A stretch of 64,000 nt of DNA from Candidatus Electrothrix communis (lineage in GTDB: Bacteria > Desulfobacterota > Desulfobulbia > Desulfobulbales > Desulfobulbaceae): assembly GCA_030644725.1 (NCBI GenBank), contig CP130629.1, forward strand, positions 4,169,501-4,233,500, in the 5' to 3' direction. The position numbers and the translations under genes are program-made. The notes below the pieces were generated by a model. It worked only from the letters and a program-made list of their open reading frames with translations, made no database searches and was not told where the DNA came from. Below, in pieces: positions 9,310 to 18,623 of this stretch. Numbering within the stretch: position 1 is the first letter of the stretch; every line of letters starts with the position of its first letter.

Positions 9310-9816
9310 CTATATTTCGTATTTTTTGAAAATTTCTTTGCGTACAGGGCAACCACAAAAAGAGTCACCACCAATTGAATAGTGGTAATTACAGCATTTT
9401 TGATCGTTAAATATTACGTAGAGTGCTGACTCAAGGATGCATTTTTTTGCTTCGCAAATTTCCCTTTCCCCCCCCTTCAGGCAAGATAATTTTTTTTTGC
9501 ATTTTGATGCCATGCTTTTTGATTTACGGCTGACAGTAACGTCTCTATTTTCTTTTTGAGGTATATTTAAAAAAATCTCTCCTGTTGTTGATTTTTTTTT
9601 GAGATAGCATATTAAATGATATTGATATATTGATTTTTTTGTGGCTAACGATAAGTTTTTTAACCATTTTATTTTTTGGTTAAAATCCTTTGTTCTTATG
9701 TCCTCTAGCGGGCAATTTGTTTTTTTTTGATTGCGAGGGCATGAGTAGATTAATTGAATAATTTTTTGGTTATAATCCTCTTCTTTTTTTAGGCGTAACA
9801 TGCTGTCTTTTTTCAT
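9310..9816 (-). CDS. Cys-rich hypothetical protein, AT-rich
   Basis: 168 residues, very Lys-rich, with 13 Cys. Two Cys-containing modules are visible: an N-terminal SCPRNQKKTNCPLEDIR followed by a helical stretch ending in HLICYLKKK, and a C-terminal CCNYHYSIGGDSFCGCPVRK. The spacing suggests metal binding, but I do not recognise the family. Base composition is much more AT-rich than the pilin genes next door and the strand is opposite, which hints at recent transfer. The ribosome-binding site is weak (AAATAAAG). Probably real because of the long frame and patterned Cys. Confidence 0.55.
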   Translation of the reverse strand: MKKDSMLRLKKEEDYNQKIIQLIYSCPRNQKKTNCPLEDIRTKDFNQKIKWLKNLSLATKKSIYQYHLICYLKKKSTTGEIFLNIPQKENRDVTVSRKSKSMASKCKKKLSCLKGGEREICEAKKCILESALYVIFNDQKCCNYHYSIGGDSFCGCPVRKEIFKKYEI

Positions 9817-10054
9817 CTTTATTTCGCTTAAGTTTTTGGATTTATAATGTTTGTTAAAAGATCAATGCGATAAGTGATATATTAAGAAAAGCATACTTAA
9901 GTGTCCACGTCAATCTTTCTATGTTAAGGGTACATAATTGATAATATTGCTTAATACAGAGAAGGTTTTTTTGGTTGTGGTGGAAGAAAAAACGTGAATC
10001 CCCCCCAGGGGAAAGTTACGGTGTTCAGGATATCGTGTTATGAGGCCGGAAATA

Positions 10055-10255
10055 TTAGTTCGGCATTCTGGATGCCTTCACCACATCAAACCTCTGCGGG
10101 TTGAGAAAAAATCCATCTGCCAGAAACATGCGCTGCCCCATGACATCCCGGAAATTTCCCTCTACCCACTGGCCCTTTATATACTGCTTTTTCCCTTTGA
10201 TTCCTTTCAGGAAAAAGTCTGATCTCACTCGACCAATATAAACGGTAGTATTCAT
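10055..10255 (-). CDS. Small hypothetical protein
   Basis: 66 residues beginning MNTTVYIGRVRSDFF, with a strong ribosome-binding site (GGAGGACGAT) directly before the ATG. No signal peptide or membrane helix. Not recognised. It lies downstream of the PilZ-like gene on the same strand with an 83-base gap and may share its transcript. Confidence 0.5.
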   Translation of the reverse strand: MNTTVYIGRVRSDFFLKGIKGKKQYIKGQWVEGNFRDVMGQRMFLADGFFLNPQRFDVVKASRMPN

Positions 10256-10338
10256 ATCGTCCTCCGTGGCAGTACAGAAATAAGTTTGAGCAGATGAGAA
10301 GTAGATTTAGTTTTTTAAGCCGAAACAGGTGCCTACGC

Positions 10339-10758
10339 TTAGTTGGGATCTGATATTCTTTGTTGAACAAAGAGCTTCCAGTCAGCAGAACTCTCTGAAA
10401 TTTCAAAACCAACTTCCATTAAATTGTTTTCTTTTCGTTGCCAGCGTGGATATGCTGTCACTGTGTAGATCTTGTTTTTTAGATTGTGATAAGATGTTGC
10501 TTTGCATTTCTTGCTGAGGATGTTTTCTGAAACAACAATTTGGAATTTTCTTTTACGCCAAGTCGATGGTTTATACTCTCGTAAAGCAGGTGATGTTGCT
10601 ATGATTTGCGATCCTATCGGGCAAATGTTCACCCTTAAACCGTTAAGAGAGATTTCTTTTAATGTTCCAGTGTAGTTGCAACTATCTTTCGTGAATATTG
10701 CAATATAGTCAATTAAATCTATTCGTTCCTGTTTACGTTTTTTTATTTTTATACTCAT
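10339..10758 (-). CDS. Possible divergent PilZ-domain protein
   Basis: 139 residues from the ATG at 10758, chosen because AAAAGGAG lies 8 bases upstream; an earlier in-frame start at 10779 precedes that site. The start (MSIKIKKRKQERIDLIDYIAIF) and the segment TGTLKEISLNGLRVNI resemble the opening strand and the D/N-x-S-x-x-G turn of PilZ c-di-GMP receptors, with Glu in place of Asp/Asn and an imperfect RxxxR. Nucleotide binding is therefore doubtful. A PilZ protein near pilus genes would be sensible, but the match is by eye only. Confidence 0.5.
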   Translation of the reverse strand: MSIKIKKRKQERIDLIDYIAIFTKDSCNYTGTLKEISLNGLRVNICPIGSQIIATSPALREYKPSTWRKRKFQIVVSENILSKKCKATSYHNLKNKIYTVTAYPRWQRKENNLMEVGFEISESSADWKLFVQQRISDPN

Positions 10759-11176
10759 CTCGAACTCCTTTTGCATCAATCTCTATCAAAAAAATCAGAA
10801 CATAGTTTCGTTTTTTATATGGCTATTGTGAGTTTAATAAGCTGCGACGACATTGTATGATCAAATAGTAATGCTTCTTCTTTAGAATAGCATAAAGGCT
10901 GTTAAAGTACAGTTTTTTTTACGTGAGAAATGAAAAGGTATGATTTTGATACGCCGTGTTTTTCGCATAGAGAATGGAGGTCAGGTGGAAGGAGGAACGA
11001 GTGGGAATGATAGCTCATTTAGAACAGAGAAGCGTTGACGTTCGAGGCGCTAAAGGCAAGGCAAAAAGAAACCGGGTCATGCGTGCAGCACAGGCCCGGT
11101 GAGCAGAACATCTGAAAATGAAACTGAAAATTAAAGAGAAGGAACTTTGTTCCGCAATGTTACAAATGAGCCGAGC
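10759..11176. other. Intergenic region with one copy of the repeated hairpin terminator
   Basis: No convincing gene in this 418-base stretch. It holds the purine-rich leader and hairpin described at 11069-11101, which closes the TAXI gene to its right. Confidence 0.5.
11069..11101 (-). terminator. Repeated hairpin, copy A (terminator of the TAXI gene)
   Basis: On the minus strand the hairpin ACCGGGCC...GACCCGGT is followed by TTCTTTTT. Loop bases GTGCTGCACGC are shared with copies at 12356, 13427 and 14421. Confidence 0.65.
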
Positions 11177-12097
11177 TCAACGCTGAACGGCATCATGAAT
11201 ACATCCATTCTTTTCCCAGCCTGCTAAGCTATCATTTAATCGCACATTGCTCCATTTTGAGTGCCCATTTTTTTTCAGCCAATCAATGTTGGTGTGTATA
11301 ATTTTACCGATTTCACATACGTCTCTTGAGTGCTGTTGCTTTTCATCATAGTCATATCCTGCAAGGACAGCTTTTACAGCAATTGTTGGTACAATATTAT
11401 CTTGCCACGTGTAGGTCCCTGCCGGTATGCAGGACATGATATAGGAGCCTTTGATCGGCCGACCCTCTATGGGGACGAGGTGTAATTTATCAGCAGCAAC
11501 AATTTGTGAAAAAAGGCTGACGGGATATCCAGAAACATACACCATGGCATCTATTTTCTTTGAGCGGAGTGCGCTCAGTCCTTGCTCGGCACCTGTGTAA
11601 ATTATCTCACTTGGGGTAACTTTTGATTTCTTCAATAAAAGGGATGCGGTCATTGCTGTACCGCTTTTTTCCGACCCTATTGAAATCTTTTTGCCGTTCA
11701 GGCCTGAAAGGGTTCTTATGGAATTATGGGCTAAGATATGCACTTCTTCATTGTAGAGGGGGATAATCATTTTTATATGCTCAGCTTTTGTCCGTAGCCT
11801 ATGATCATTGGACGACTGGAGGTATTCGAGGGTGTCTGATTGGACAATGCCTATATGCTTATAATTGCTTTCGTGAATTTTGCTGATATTATCCAGTGAG
11901 CCTTTTGATTCCTGTACTTCCAGTTCAAGTCCATGTTGTTTCGCCAACTTGGAAATATCAGAACCTATTTGAAAATAGGTTCCTTTTTTCCCGCCTGTCC
12001 CGATGCTCAATTCAGCGGACTGAACCAAGGAGAAGGTGAATAAGCACATGATAACTGTAAATAGAGAGGTGGCTTTACGGGGGTGAAATGTTGTCAT
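11177..12097 (-). CDS. TAXI-family TRAP transporter substrate-binding protein
   Basis: 306 residues. A signal peptide (LFTVIMCLFTFSLVQSAE) is followed by LSIGTGGKKGTYFQIGSDISKL, the typical opening of TAXI proteins, then IGIVQSD, LNGKKISIGSEKSGT and the central GLSALRSKKIDAMVYVSG region. These periplasmic proteins bind small organic anions or amino acids for a DctM-type permease. No TRAP membrane subunit lies nearby, so this is an orphan binding protein; its ligand cannot be told. Start ATG with AAGGAAAACACT upstream. Confidence 0.88.
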   Translation of the reverse strand: MTTFHPRKATSLFTVIMCLFTFSLVQSAELSIGTGGKKGTYFQIGSDISKLAKQHGLELEVQESKGSLDNISKIHESNYKHIGIVQSDTLEYLQSSNDHRLRTKAEHIKMIIPLYNEEVHILAHNSIRTLSGLNGKKISIGSEKSGTAMTASLLLKKSKVTPSEIIYTGAEQGLSALRSKKIDAMVYVSGYPVSLFSQIVAADKLHLVPIEGRPIKGSYIMSCIPAGTYTWQDNIVPTIAVKAVLAGYDYDEKQQHSRDVCEIGKIIHTNIDWLKKNGHSKWSNVRLNDSLAGWEKNGCIHDAVQR

Positions 12098-12355
12098 AGT
12101 GTTTTCCTTGTGGCTTCCTTTAAATATGAGATGCAGCTCCCGCCTATTCTGTTAAAGTCTTGCATTGTCCTTCCCTTAGAATTTTTTTAGGAGATATCAG
12201 GGGAATACCCTTCGCTTCATATGTAATTTTATCCCTCATTAGTATACAATCAAAACTTGTGTAAAAAGTAAACACTTGGTGTTTTTTTGCGGGTAAAAAA
12301 ATATCGCAGGCCGGACGAGAAGGAACTGGAGGTGGGAAGAGGGGATGGGGTGTGA

Positions 12356-12386
12356 AAACCGGGGCACGCGTTGCGCACGTACCCGG
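12356..12386 (-). terminator. Repeated hairpin, copy B
   Basis: Minus-strand hairpin CCGGG...CCCGG followed by TTTT, about 10 bases after the stop of the two-CW gene. A purine-rich block to its left on the plus strand, GGAGGTGGGAAGAGGGGATG, is identical to the one beside copy D. Confidence 0.65.
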
Positions 12387-12396
12387 AAAGATAGAT

Positions 12397-12768
12397 TTAT
12401 GCTAAAAAAAGGATCTGTTCTGATTTTTTAACTAAGCTGTAAAAATCACATTGATAGCATTCGATATTTTTCATACAACATCCTTTTCCTTTTTCTTCAT
12501 TGTAAATAAAAGGGTGTATAACCCAACAACAGCGCCCCCCATTTTTACCGTTATGAATGCCATCAACATCGGTTTCGACGGCTACGGGACAAACGCCATG
12601 TATTTGAACATGCTTTCCTCCGGGCTCTCTGCCGCATTCATTAAATTGCCAACAATTCAGATAAGTATCCACGTTCATATTTTTTTTAACATGTTCGCGA
12701 TAACGACGAGTCAACTGTATGTTATCGCGGTGTATTTCGGGGTAGGTGCAATGGCACAGAAAACTCAT
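12397..12768 (-). CDS. Two-CW domain protein
   Basis: The conserved core reads LNCWQFNECGREPGG, then GVCPVAVETDVDGIHNGKNGG, RCCWVI and C..CDFYSLVKKSE. This is the two-CW signature, a small Cys/Trp domain found alone or attached to chemotaxis and signalling proteins in sulfate reducers and relatives. Its role is unknown; the paired Cys suggest metal or redox chemistry. The start is uncertain: the frame opens at 12768, but family members begin close to the NCW motif, so the ATG at 12678 (93 residues) may be right. Neither has a good ribosome-binding site. Confidence 0.75.
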   Translation of the reverse strand: MSFLCHCTYPEIHRDNIQLTRRYREHVKKNMNVDTYLNCWQFNECGREPGGKHVQIHGVCPVAVETDVDGIHNGKNGGRCCWVIHPFIYNEEKGKGCCMKNIECYQCDFYSLVKKSEQILFLA

Positions 12769-12904
12769 TTAACCAGAATTCAAGACGAAAACAGCAAGTC
12801 GAGAGAAAAAATAATCAGAATTTTACTCGCATGACCTGAGGGGGAGGGATTTTAAGATGATGTCCCTTTTATGTGATCGCTTTGCGATTAACTATCGTGC
12901 TAAT

Positions 12905-13153
12905 TCAGTAACAAATGCGGCACTCAGGCATAGTCAGGCAGGACGGATCGGAGGAAATCTCCCGAATGGTCGCTTCAACCTTTTTCGTTATTGCTTGGTT
13001 AATAATCTCCAGTGTGTCCGCACCAAGCACAGTCGTTTGGCCCGAGACTACAACTTTAATGGGATGTATAGCTCTGCACTCCATGCAGGTTTTGACCACT
13101 GAAACACGTTTTCTTGCAGCTGTCATCACGAGAAGATTTCTTCCTTTTTTCAT
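12905..13153 (-). CDS. Small Cys-containing hypothetical protein
   Basis: 82 residues from the ATG at 13153, behind a strong AAGGAGCTAGTAAG. It has CMEC near residue 23 and CRIC at the end, which could form one zinc site, around a predicted helix (ADTLEIINQAITKKVEATIREI). Not recognised. It stands alone between repeats, close to the two-CW gene, another small Cys protein. Confidence 0.55.
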   Translation of the reverse strand: MKKGRNLLVMTAARKRVSVVKTCMECRAIHPIKVVVSGQTTVLGADTLEIINQAITKKVEATIREISSDPSCLTMPECRICY

Positions 13154-13287
13154 CTTACTAGCTCCTTCTGTTGTTCTATGGGGGACTGTTAACACAGTCT
13201 CTTTTTTACTATTATTTATGCTTTACTGTAACAGAGGATGGATTAATGTAAGATGAACGGAGGATTAAACAGGAGTTTTATAGGCAC

Positions 13288-13371
13288 GCTTGAAACAGAG
13301 CATCCAAAACTGCAAGCGACCCATTTATAAGTTACAATGAATAAGTTACAATGAGCCTGTCGAGGTTTAGA
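13288..13371. repeat. Dispersed repeat 2, copy 1
   Basis: Shares GCTTGAAACAGAGC, TGCAAGCGA, CCATTTATAA and TTACAATGAGCCTGTCGA in the same order with 19830-19900. This copy has an internal duplication (AAGTTACAATGA twice, 14 bases apart). Confidence 0.75.
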
Positions 13372-13426
13372 AGGAGAAGTAAATGGAGGCGGGGGAAGGA
13401 GGCAGAGGAGAGGGCCGGGCAAAAAG

Positions 13427-13458
13427 AAACCGGGTCACGCGTGAAGCACGGACCCGGT
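13427..13458 (-). terminator. Repeated hairpin, copy C
   Basis: Minus-strand ACCGGGTCC...GACCCGGT followed by TTCTTTTT, about 70 bases after the stop of the outer-membrane barrel gene. Confidence 0.65.
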
Positions 13459-13529
13459 CATCAAGACCCTAAAAAAGATGTGCTTTTCTCATCACCTCCT
13501 TGTGTGTTTTTCCGATCGTCAGGCGGTTA

Positions 13530-14216
13530 TTAGAAGAAGTACTTCAGCCCTATGTTCATTTCGTAGCGATCTAACGTGCTCTCATCTTCGAGCTGTATTG
13601 TTCCTGCCGGGCTTTGCGCATATCCCGTAATATCAGTATCACCGATGGTATATTGTCCTGCGAGAAAAACAGCGTAGTTATCGCTGAACGGGTACTCGAC
13701 GCCAGCTGTCAGGTAGTAAAACGGACTGTCGTCCACGTCCATGCTCATCCCTTGCTCGTTGATGAAGGCACTTTCTGAGAAATTATTAAAGGAGTACCCC
13801 ACGCCTGCACCAATATAAGGATCTATCAGGCTGGTGTCGAAATGATAATTCATGCCTAGGGAAACGGGGATATGGCTGTGCTCCGCAAGTTCATTGCCGT
13901 CTTCGTCGTGTACCGTTACCTCCTGCATGAGTTCTATCCCGAGGTTGAAGGAGAAGTTGTTGTAGTATTTACTGAGGATGAGCCCGACCTTATACGCCTC
14001 ATCAGAGTTCATGTCGTGTGACATTCCTGGCTGGTAGGGATCTGGTTTCTCCTCGCTCTCAAAATCTGCGACGCCGATATATCCGCTGAACGCCCAGTCA
14101 CGGGCCTGCGTTTCCTGTTGTGTCTCCTGTGTCGCTTGCAGCGCCTCTGCGTGCAGCACCTGGGCTCCTCCGTTGGTCAGCAGGAGAACAGCGCCTGTTG
14201 CTATCAGTTTCTTCAT
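13530..14216 (-). CDS. Outer-membrane beta-barrel protein
   Basis: 228 residues with a signal peptide (MKKLIATGAVLLLTNGGAQVLHA). Alternating polar/hydrophobic strands follow (WAFSGYIGVADF, NFSFNLGIELM, HIPVSLGMNYHF, DPYIGAGVGYSF, YYLTAGVEYPF, AVFLAGQYTIG), and it ends with YEMNIGLKYFF, a terminal Phe as expected for barrels folded by BAM. It fits the eight-strand OmpW/OmpX-like class; no ligand or function can be inferred. A GAGGG ribosome-binding site precedes the ATG. Confidence 0.8.
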   Translation of the reverse strand: MKKLIATGAVLLLTNGGAQVLHAEALQATQETQQETQARDWAFSGYIGVADFESEEKPDPYQPGMSHDMNSDEAYKVGLILSKYYNNFSFNLGIELMQEVTVHDEDGNELAEHSHIPVSLGMNYHFDTSLIDPYIGAGVGYSFNNFSESAFINEQGMSMDVDDSPFYYLTAGVEYPFSDNYAVFLAGQYTIGDTDITGYAQSPAGTIQLEDESTLDRYEMNIGLKYFF

Positions 14217-14420
14217 ATTTCCCTCTTGCGTTGAATTTCAGCGTTGACACCCAGTGCGTGAACTGCACTTCAATAACGCCCTTCTGTTTCTTATCTAATC
14301 AATCGAGATGACAGAATAGGCCGCAGGGGGATGAAAATGTTGTCATGTGGGTTGGGAGGGATGTTTGGTGGTTCTGGGTTTTGGAGGAGGAGGAGGTGGG
14401 AAGAGGGGATGAGATATAAA

Positions 14421-14452
14421 AAACCGGGTCACGCGCTGCGCATGGACCCGGC
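14421..14452 (-). terminator. Repeated hairpin, copy D
   Basis: Minus-strand CCGGGTCC...GACCCGG followed by TTTTTTAT, the best terminator of the four copies. The adjoining purine block is identical to that at copy B. Confidence 0.65.
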
Positions 14453-14468
14453 AAGTTGGCCATAAAAG

Positions 14469-14504
14469 AAAAGGGTCGCCAGCATAAACTGGCGACCCTT
14501 TTTT
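14469..14504. terminator. Bidirectional intrinsic terminator
   Basis: A 12-base perfect stem AAGGGTCGCCAG / CTGGCGACCCTT with loop CATAAA, flanked by A-rich and T-rich tails on both sides. Confidence 0.85.
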
Positions 14505-14673
14505 ATTCTCCACTTTGGGGAAGTGGGAGGTCTTCTAGAGTATTTATTTGGGAAAGAGTGAAAATGATTGTTGGTCCATCAAAAAAACCATAAGGATCAA
14601 AAGTATCTCCAAAATGATGCTGTTTTTTCAGCACTTTATATTCGCTGTCTCCAAATACAACCTCTTCTCCAAC

Positions 14674-16325
14674 ATTAGTATCTTAATTATTATTTTCGTG
14701 TTTTTTATGGCAAGACTTTTCTACAAAGCCCGTGCAGCAAGGCTCGGGATAATTACCATTTCTTTAAGTTTCAGCCCCATGGTTATAACTTGCTGTCCAA
14801 ACTTTGAAAGATAATATTTGTATGTGTGAGCAATTTTTTTTATCAGCCCATGCACATGAAGCCGTTTAAAAAGGCGAGATATTTGGCCTGAGTTTTTGCC
14901 ATCCCAATACTGACGGATATTTTTATTTTGGAATCCGCTGATGGTGAATTCGCCTCTGGCTATAATCTCAAACAATTTTTGGTCATCATCTGAGAAAAAG
15001 CTGAACCCTTTATAGGGACGATCATTATTCACTATCCTTTTTGTGAGTTTATTTAAATTTTTCACGCCGACTTTCCTGTCGTCTATGGCTGATATAAACT
15101 GTAGGTATCGTTGGTTAGCGGCACACATTAAATCTCGTAATGGGGATAAGCTGTAAATCCCTTTCTTCATAGGAGCCAATTTTTGAGATTCTGTACCATC
15201 TCGATGTTCTACCTTGCGGTAGTGTTTAAAAAAGGAAACATCATTAACCGTAGTTTCAATACGGAGGACTAAACCATGCTTGTCATACATTTTAACAGAA
15301 ACAGGACCCATTGAATGTTTTACTCTGGTACCTTCAATTCTGGTGTTGAAATTGTTGCCCATTTGCCCCTGATAATTACCGTGTAACTTTTTTCCGAAAA
15401 ATGTCGCTATATTGTCCGGTTTTACCGTATGAATTGCCGTCCTTATCAGATTATCGTATATATGTTTTAAATCCTGCTGTCTTTTGAAAACTATATCGGT
15501 GGCATATTCGGCCTGCATAATGCTCCAGTGATAATGCTGCTCAAGTTTTTTATAACAGGACAAAATTTATCCGCGAATATGTTCAGCTTCTCATGAATAA
15601 CATCTACAGTCAGTTGATTATTTATTTCTTGCGCATATTCAAACGATTCTAAATTGATAAACATATTATCAACTTGAGAATGTTTAACTGAGTGCTTTTC
15701 AAGTGCTGATGCAAGATAATTGTGACCATTAAAATATATTTGTAACCGAAAAGGACACCAAGTCGGCACCCTGACATAACAAAGGCCAAGGTCTTCATCA
15801 ATCAGGTAAAAATAATAGTGCAGACATTTACCCTGAGTAAACTTCAGAAAAGTTTTATGTGTTTTTTGTCATGCCACGGCCTGTAAGAGGCACATGGTTC
15901 CATGGCTGAAAAAATATGTACAACCCCTGGATGACGGCCTCGTTCAGTTATAATATCACGTACTCGTTGTTCTTTCCGAAAGTTATTTTTTCGAATGAAA
16001 TCAATGCTCAATTTGTTTTTATTGGCAATATATTCTGCATTGGATCTAATCTCATTACGAAGCGGCTCTGTAAATTTGGTGTAATCAAAAATTCTTATAT
16101 TATTTGCGTAGAGGTAACTTGTCATTCCCTCTGCATAACAAAATCCAGGCAATGTGCCATTGATAACAACTCGATCAAAGCATGAATAAACACCGGAAAT
16201 TTGCTGGTTATATCGTTCTACAAGGGACATGATTAAACCTCCAAGTGAATTTTACTTTCTCGGATAAAATTTAATCATGAGCTAATGTTTTGCCACCTTT
16301 TTGGTTCCGGCTTGTCCGGGTTAGG
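14674..16325 (-). mobile_element. Insertion sequence ISa, copy 1 (frameshifted)
   Basis: 1652 bases nearly identical to 25221-26873. Homology starts at ATTAGTATCTTAATT on the left and stops after GTCCGGGTTAGG on the right. No clear terminal inverted repeat. No target duplication is seen around this copy, whereas copy 2 has a 4-base one. Carries one long minus-strand gene. Confidence 0.8.
14721..16230 (-). pseudogene. ISa transposase-like gene, copy 1, broken by two frameshifts
   Basis: The reconstructed protein is about 500 residues. It starts MSLVERYNQQISGVYSCFD with GGAGGTTTAATC upstream and ends in a winged-helix-like region (SRLFKRLHVHGLIKKIAHTY). I know similar proteins only as putative transposases of unclassified elements; I see no certain DDE triad. 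Two breaks are located by comparison with copy 2: near 15853 (six T, copy 2 has seven) and near 15550 (six T, copy 2 has seven). The third homopolymer, near 15226, is intact here (six A) but short in copy 2. Each copy thus repairs the other's errors. Confidence 0.7.
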
Positions 16326-16481
16326 GTATGGATATGAGCTAAATTTTTTTTGAAATAGTTCTTCTCGCTCTTCATCTTGGAACAGTAGTGTTATTTTTTC
16401 CGACATAATAATTTGTTGTTTGTTGAATTTATCGGCTTGAGAAGCCGGGAGCCGGTTTTGTTTACAGCTCTGTTTTTATTC

Positions 16482-17887
16482 AACCTGTGCGGTTAGCCAT
16501 TTTTTAGTCTAAGCAGCCAGTTTAAAATCAATATCCTTTTCCTCAAACCACTTTCTGTATTCATTATTTTGCTTAAGGGCAGTAATCGTAGCCAAGGCCA
16601 CTGTTCCCTTTTTGGTCCAGCTCATCCCATTATGTTTTTGTCGTTCTGACACAATCAGATCATTCGCCTTTTCACCGACAGCACTCGAATTACAAAGTCC
16701 GAGTTCTTTTCGGGCAGCATAGCAGGGGATATAAGGTCGGTTCCTTTCCAGGTAGGCAATGAGTTTCTCTAATGATTGAACGTTCTTTATATCCTTCTCC
16801 GGGATCTCACGCAAAAACTCAACTGCTTTATCTGTGAGACCGTACCAAAGCAACGGCTTGAGTTTATTGAGAACTTCATTGCGTAATTTCCGACCGTTCA
16901 TTGTTTGACTCAGCAACTCCCCGCACTTCTTACCAAGGTGGTACCAGTCCAATATTATTCCCATATTTTCTTTCCAGGAATAAAAATTTATAATTGCTGT
17001 ATTCAGGACTGTATGACCATCAGTAAAAAACTGGAATCGTTTCCCGGAAAGACCGTTAGCAAGTAAAAAGACATTATAATAGGAAGAAGAGAGGTTATGG
17101 ACGCTCCGTTTAAGACATATTTTGTCCCGTTGTGAGAAAGACGAGCGATTGTGTTATGTGCGTATTTCCTTGTATGCGCGGTTCTTTTCTGCCCCGGAAT
17201 TCTGTTATCTTCCTGTCTTTTTACATTAACATCATCCACCGCTATGTTGATTGTTTCAGAAGGATCCTCGTAGCCTATCGGATTATCTATGTAACCATCA
17301 GAAAAGCCACATACTTCTGTACAAAGAGAGACTGCGTCGTCAATCTTCTCCTGATCCAGAAAAACAGGGACTGATTGAGTATACTCTGGATTCTCTTCTT
17401 GATATATCCCGGTCTCTTCAAAGAAAAAACATCTTGACCGGTGTTGTATCGCACGTCGGCACCCTTCAGGATACTATGAGTAAAGAATGCAAATCGTCCG
17501 GCTTCCCCATCAACTTTATATGGACAACTATTTTGAATTACTTGTTCTCCAGCTTCACTCATCTCACCAGCTTTTTTTTTGAGACACCCCGGTAAGGTGC
17601 TCGGATAAAGCAGACCGTATTGTCGGATATGCGGTTTGTAAAATGGTTTTTTCGCACTTGTCTATACTTACAGCATCTTTCTCACTGATAACCATATTGA
17701 AACTGCCATCTTGCTGCTTCGTCGGGCTATCGCTAATAGATTCGTTACACTCTACAAGTTCAACGCTTACTTTGACTTTATACCCAGTCATTCTGATCCC
17801 TCCACATGAAATATGAGTCTATCCTTCTATAATATTAATCGCATGTCACGCGTGAGGGTAGTGAAAATTAATCTAACCGCACAGGTC
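16482..17887 (-). mobile_element. Insertion sequence ISb, copy 1 (internally deleted)
   Basis: Terminal inverted repeat ACCTGTGCGGTTAG at both ends. A perfect 10-base target duplication GTTTTTATTC lies at 16472-16481 and 17888-17897. It matches 52096-53730 in inverted orientation but lacks about 229 bases, lost near 17428 within the transposase gene. Confidence 0.85.
16509..17791 (-). pseudogene. ISb transposase gene, copy 1, fragmented and deleted
   Basis: Pieces in order: N-terminal MTGYKVKVSVELVEC (17791), then SEAGEQVIQNSCPYKVDGEA, then a DDVNVKRQEDNRIPGQ piece, then GIILDWYHLGKKCGELL to the C-terminal KANDLIVSERQKHNGMSW region. The DWYHL motif and a 'serine-x-x-x-E...R...GMSW...G' end resemble the ISKra4/ISLre2 type of transposases, but I cannot fix the family. 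Frame breaks include a run of nine A and several short T runs, and a 229-base deletion removes the second quarter. Not functional as written. Confidence 0.7.
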
Positions 17888-17948
17888 GTTTTTATTCCGT
17901 TTGTGCGGTATCCTGTTTTTCGTTCTCCGCAGTATTCCCGATATGCAA

Positions 17949-17968
17949 CATAAAATCTCTTATGCGAC
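17949..17968. repeat. Short palindromic motif, copy 1
   Basis: CATAAAATCTCTTATGCGAC. Further copies at 18280-18299 and 36840-36859, each on the 3' side of a small minus-strand gene. The stop codon of the 88-residue gene adjoins it. Confidence 0.6.
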
Positions 17969-17969
17969 G

Positions 17970-18236
17970 TTATGTTGATTTAAAATCAGTAGTATATTCA
18001 ACAGGGAGTTGTTTAAGGTAAAAATCAAATCGCTCATTATTTATCTGACTGGTTTTATTTTCCGCAATTTCAGCCATCAACGCCATTACTAGCTGAGTTC
18101 TTACAAAATCATCATTACTTGTCTCTTTCATGAGTCGAGCATAGTGATACTCAACAATGGCGGGTTCTCTATTTTCAAGCATCTCGCTAATAATACCATC
18201 AAGCTTTTGATAAACCGCTTCCCTATCAATTTGCAT
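17970..18236 (-). CDS. Small hypothetical protein, possible cassette gene
   Basis: 88 residues, mostly helical, opening MQIDREAVYQKLDGIISEML and acidic overall. No signal peptide or membrane helix. Not recognised. It lies with two other minus-strand accessory genes (18353-18604 and 18773-19540) in a block that looks like captured cassettes. Just upstream, GTTATGT can pair with ACATAAC at its own stop codon, as in integron cassettes, but the site between it and the next gene is too short to be a normal attC. Confidence 0.5.
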   Translation of the reverse strand: MQIDREAVYQKLDGIISEMLENREPAIVEYHYARLMKETSNDDFVRTQLVMALMAEIAENKTSQINNERFDFYLKQLPVEYTTDFKST

Positions 18237-18279
18237 CTCAATTTATTCCACGTTGGCTTTTTCGATAAAGTGCATTGAA

Positions 18280-18299
18280 CATAAAATCCATTATGCGAC
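18280..18299. repeat. Short palindromic motif, copy 2
   Basis: CATAAAATCCATTATGCGAC, between the 83- and 88-residue genes. Confidence 0.6.
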
Positions 18300-18352
18300 A
18301 TAACGCAGCATATGTTAGTTAATTTTAATTCATTGCTTTGAAATACGATTCG

Positions 18353-18604
18353 TTAATTTATAGTTGTATTATCAGTTTTTATATTTTCGATATGCCTTTC
18401 ATCTTTTCTACGGAATCCTTCCTTTACTTTTTCTACAGCAGCTTCTTGCCCATGACTTTTTACTAGTGTTTCCCAAAGCTCTATATTGTCGTTTATGAAT
18501 CCCTCTGCGAACAATTCTAATTCTTCTTCAGTATAAGGAGTCTTCCTGTCATTTGCCGGATCCATCCAAGGAGGATCATCGTTTTTTTTGTTTTTCTTTG
18601 CCAT
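18353..18604 (-). CDS. Small acidic hypothetical protein, possible cassette gene
   Basis: 83 residues beginning MAKKNKKNDDPPWMDPANDR, followed by an amphipathic helical region (YTEEELELFAEGFINDNIELW). I recall the 'PPWMDPANDR-TPYT' opening only from uncharacterised proteins, and no function is known to me. Its ATG lies 19 bases after the right end (GTTAGCC on the minus strand) of the long attC-like hairpin, the position expected for a cassette gene. Confidence 0.55.
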   Translation of the reverse strand: MAKKNKKNDDPPWMDPANDRKTPYTEEELELFAEGFINDNIELWETLVKSHGQEAAVEKVKEGFRRKDERHIENIKTDNTTIN

Positions 18605-18623
18605 TTTTCAGTAATTTTATTTT

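Larger units (their letters stand above)
13154..13529. other. Intergenic region holding two repeat types
   Basis: No gene seen. It contains one copy of the 'CTTGAAACAGAGC' repeat (13288-13371) and hairpin copy C (13427-13458). Confidence 0.5.
14217..14673. other. Intergenic region with hairpin copy D and a second terminator
   Basis: 457 bases upstream of the barrel gene. No supported gene: a plus-strand frame at 14548-14814 runs into the insertion sequence and has no ribosome-binding site. Confidence 0.5.

Noticed and set aside
16326-16405. Small minus-strand frame MSEKITLLFQDEEREELF that runs into ISa
   Set aside because: Starts outside ISa and ends inside it, with no good ribosome-binding site; probably a chance fusion, though a truncated host gene cannot be excluded.
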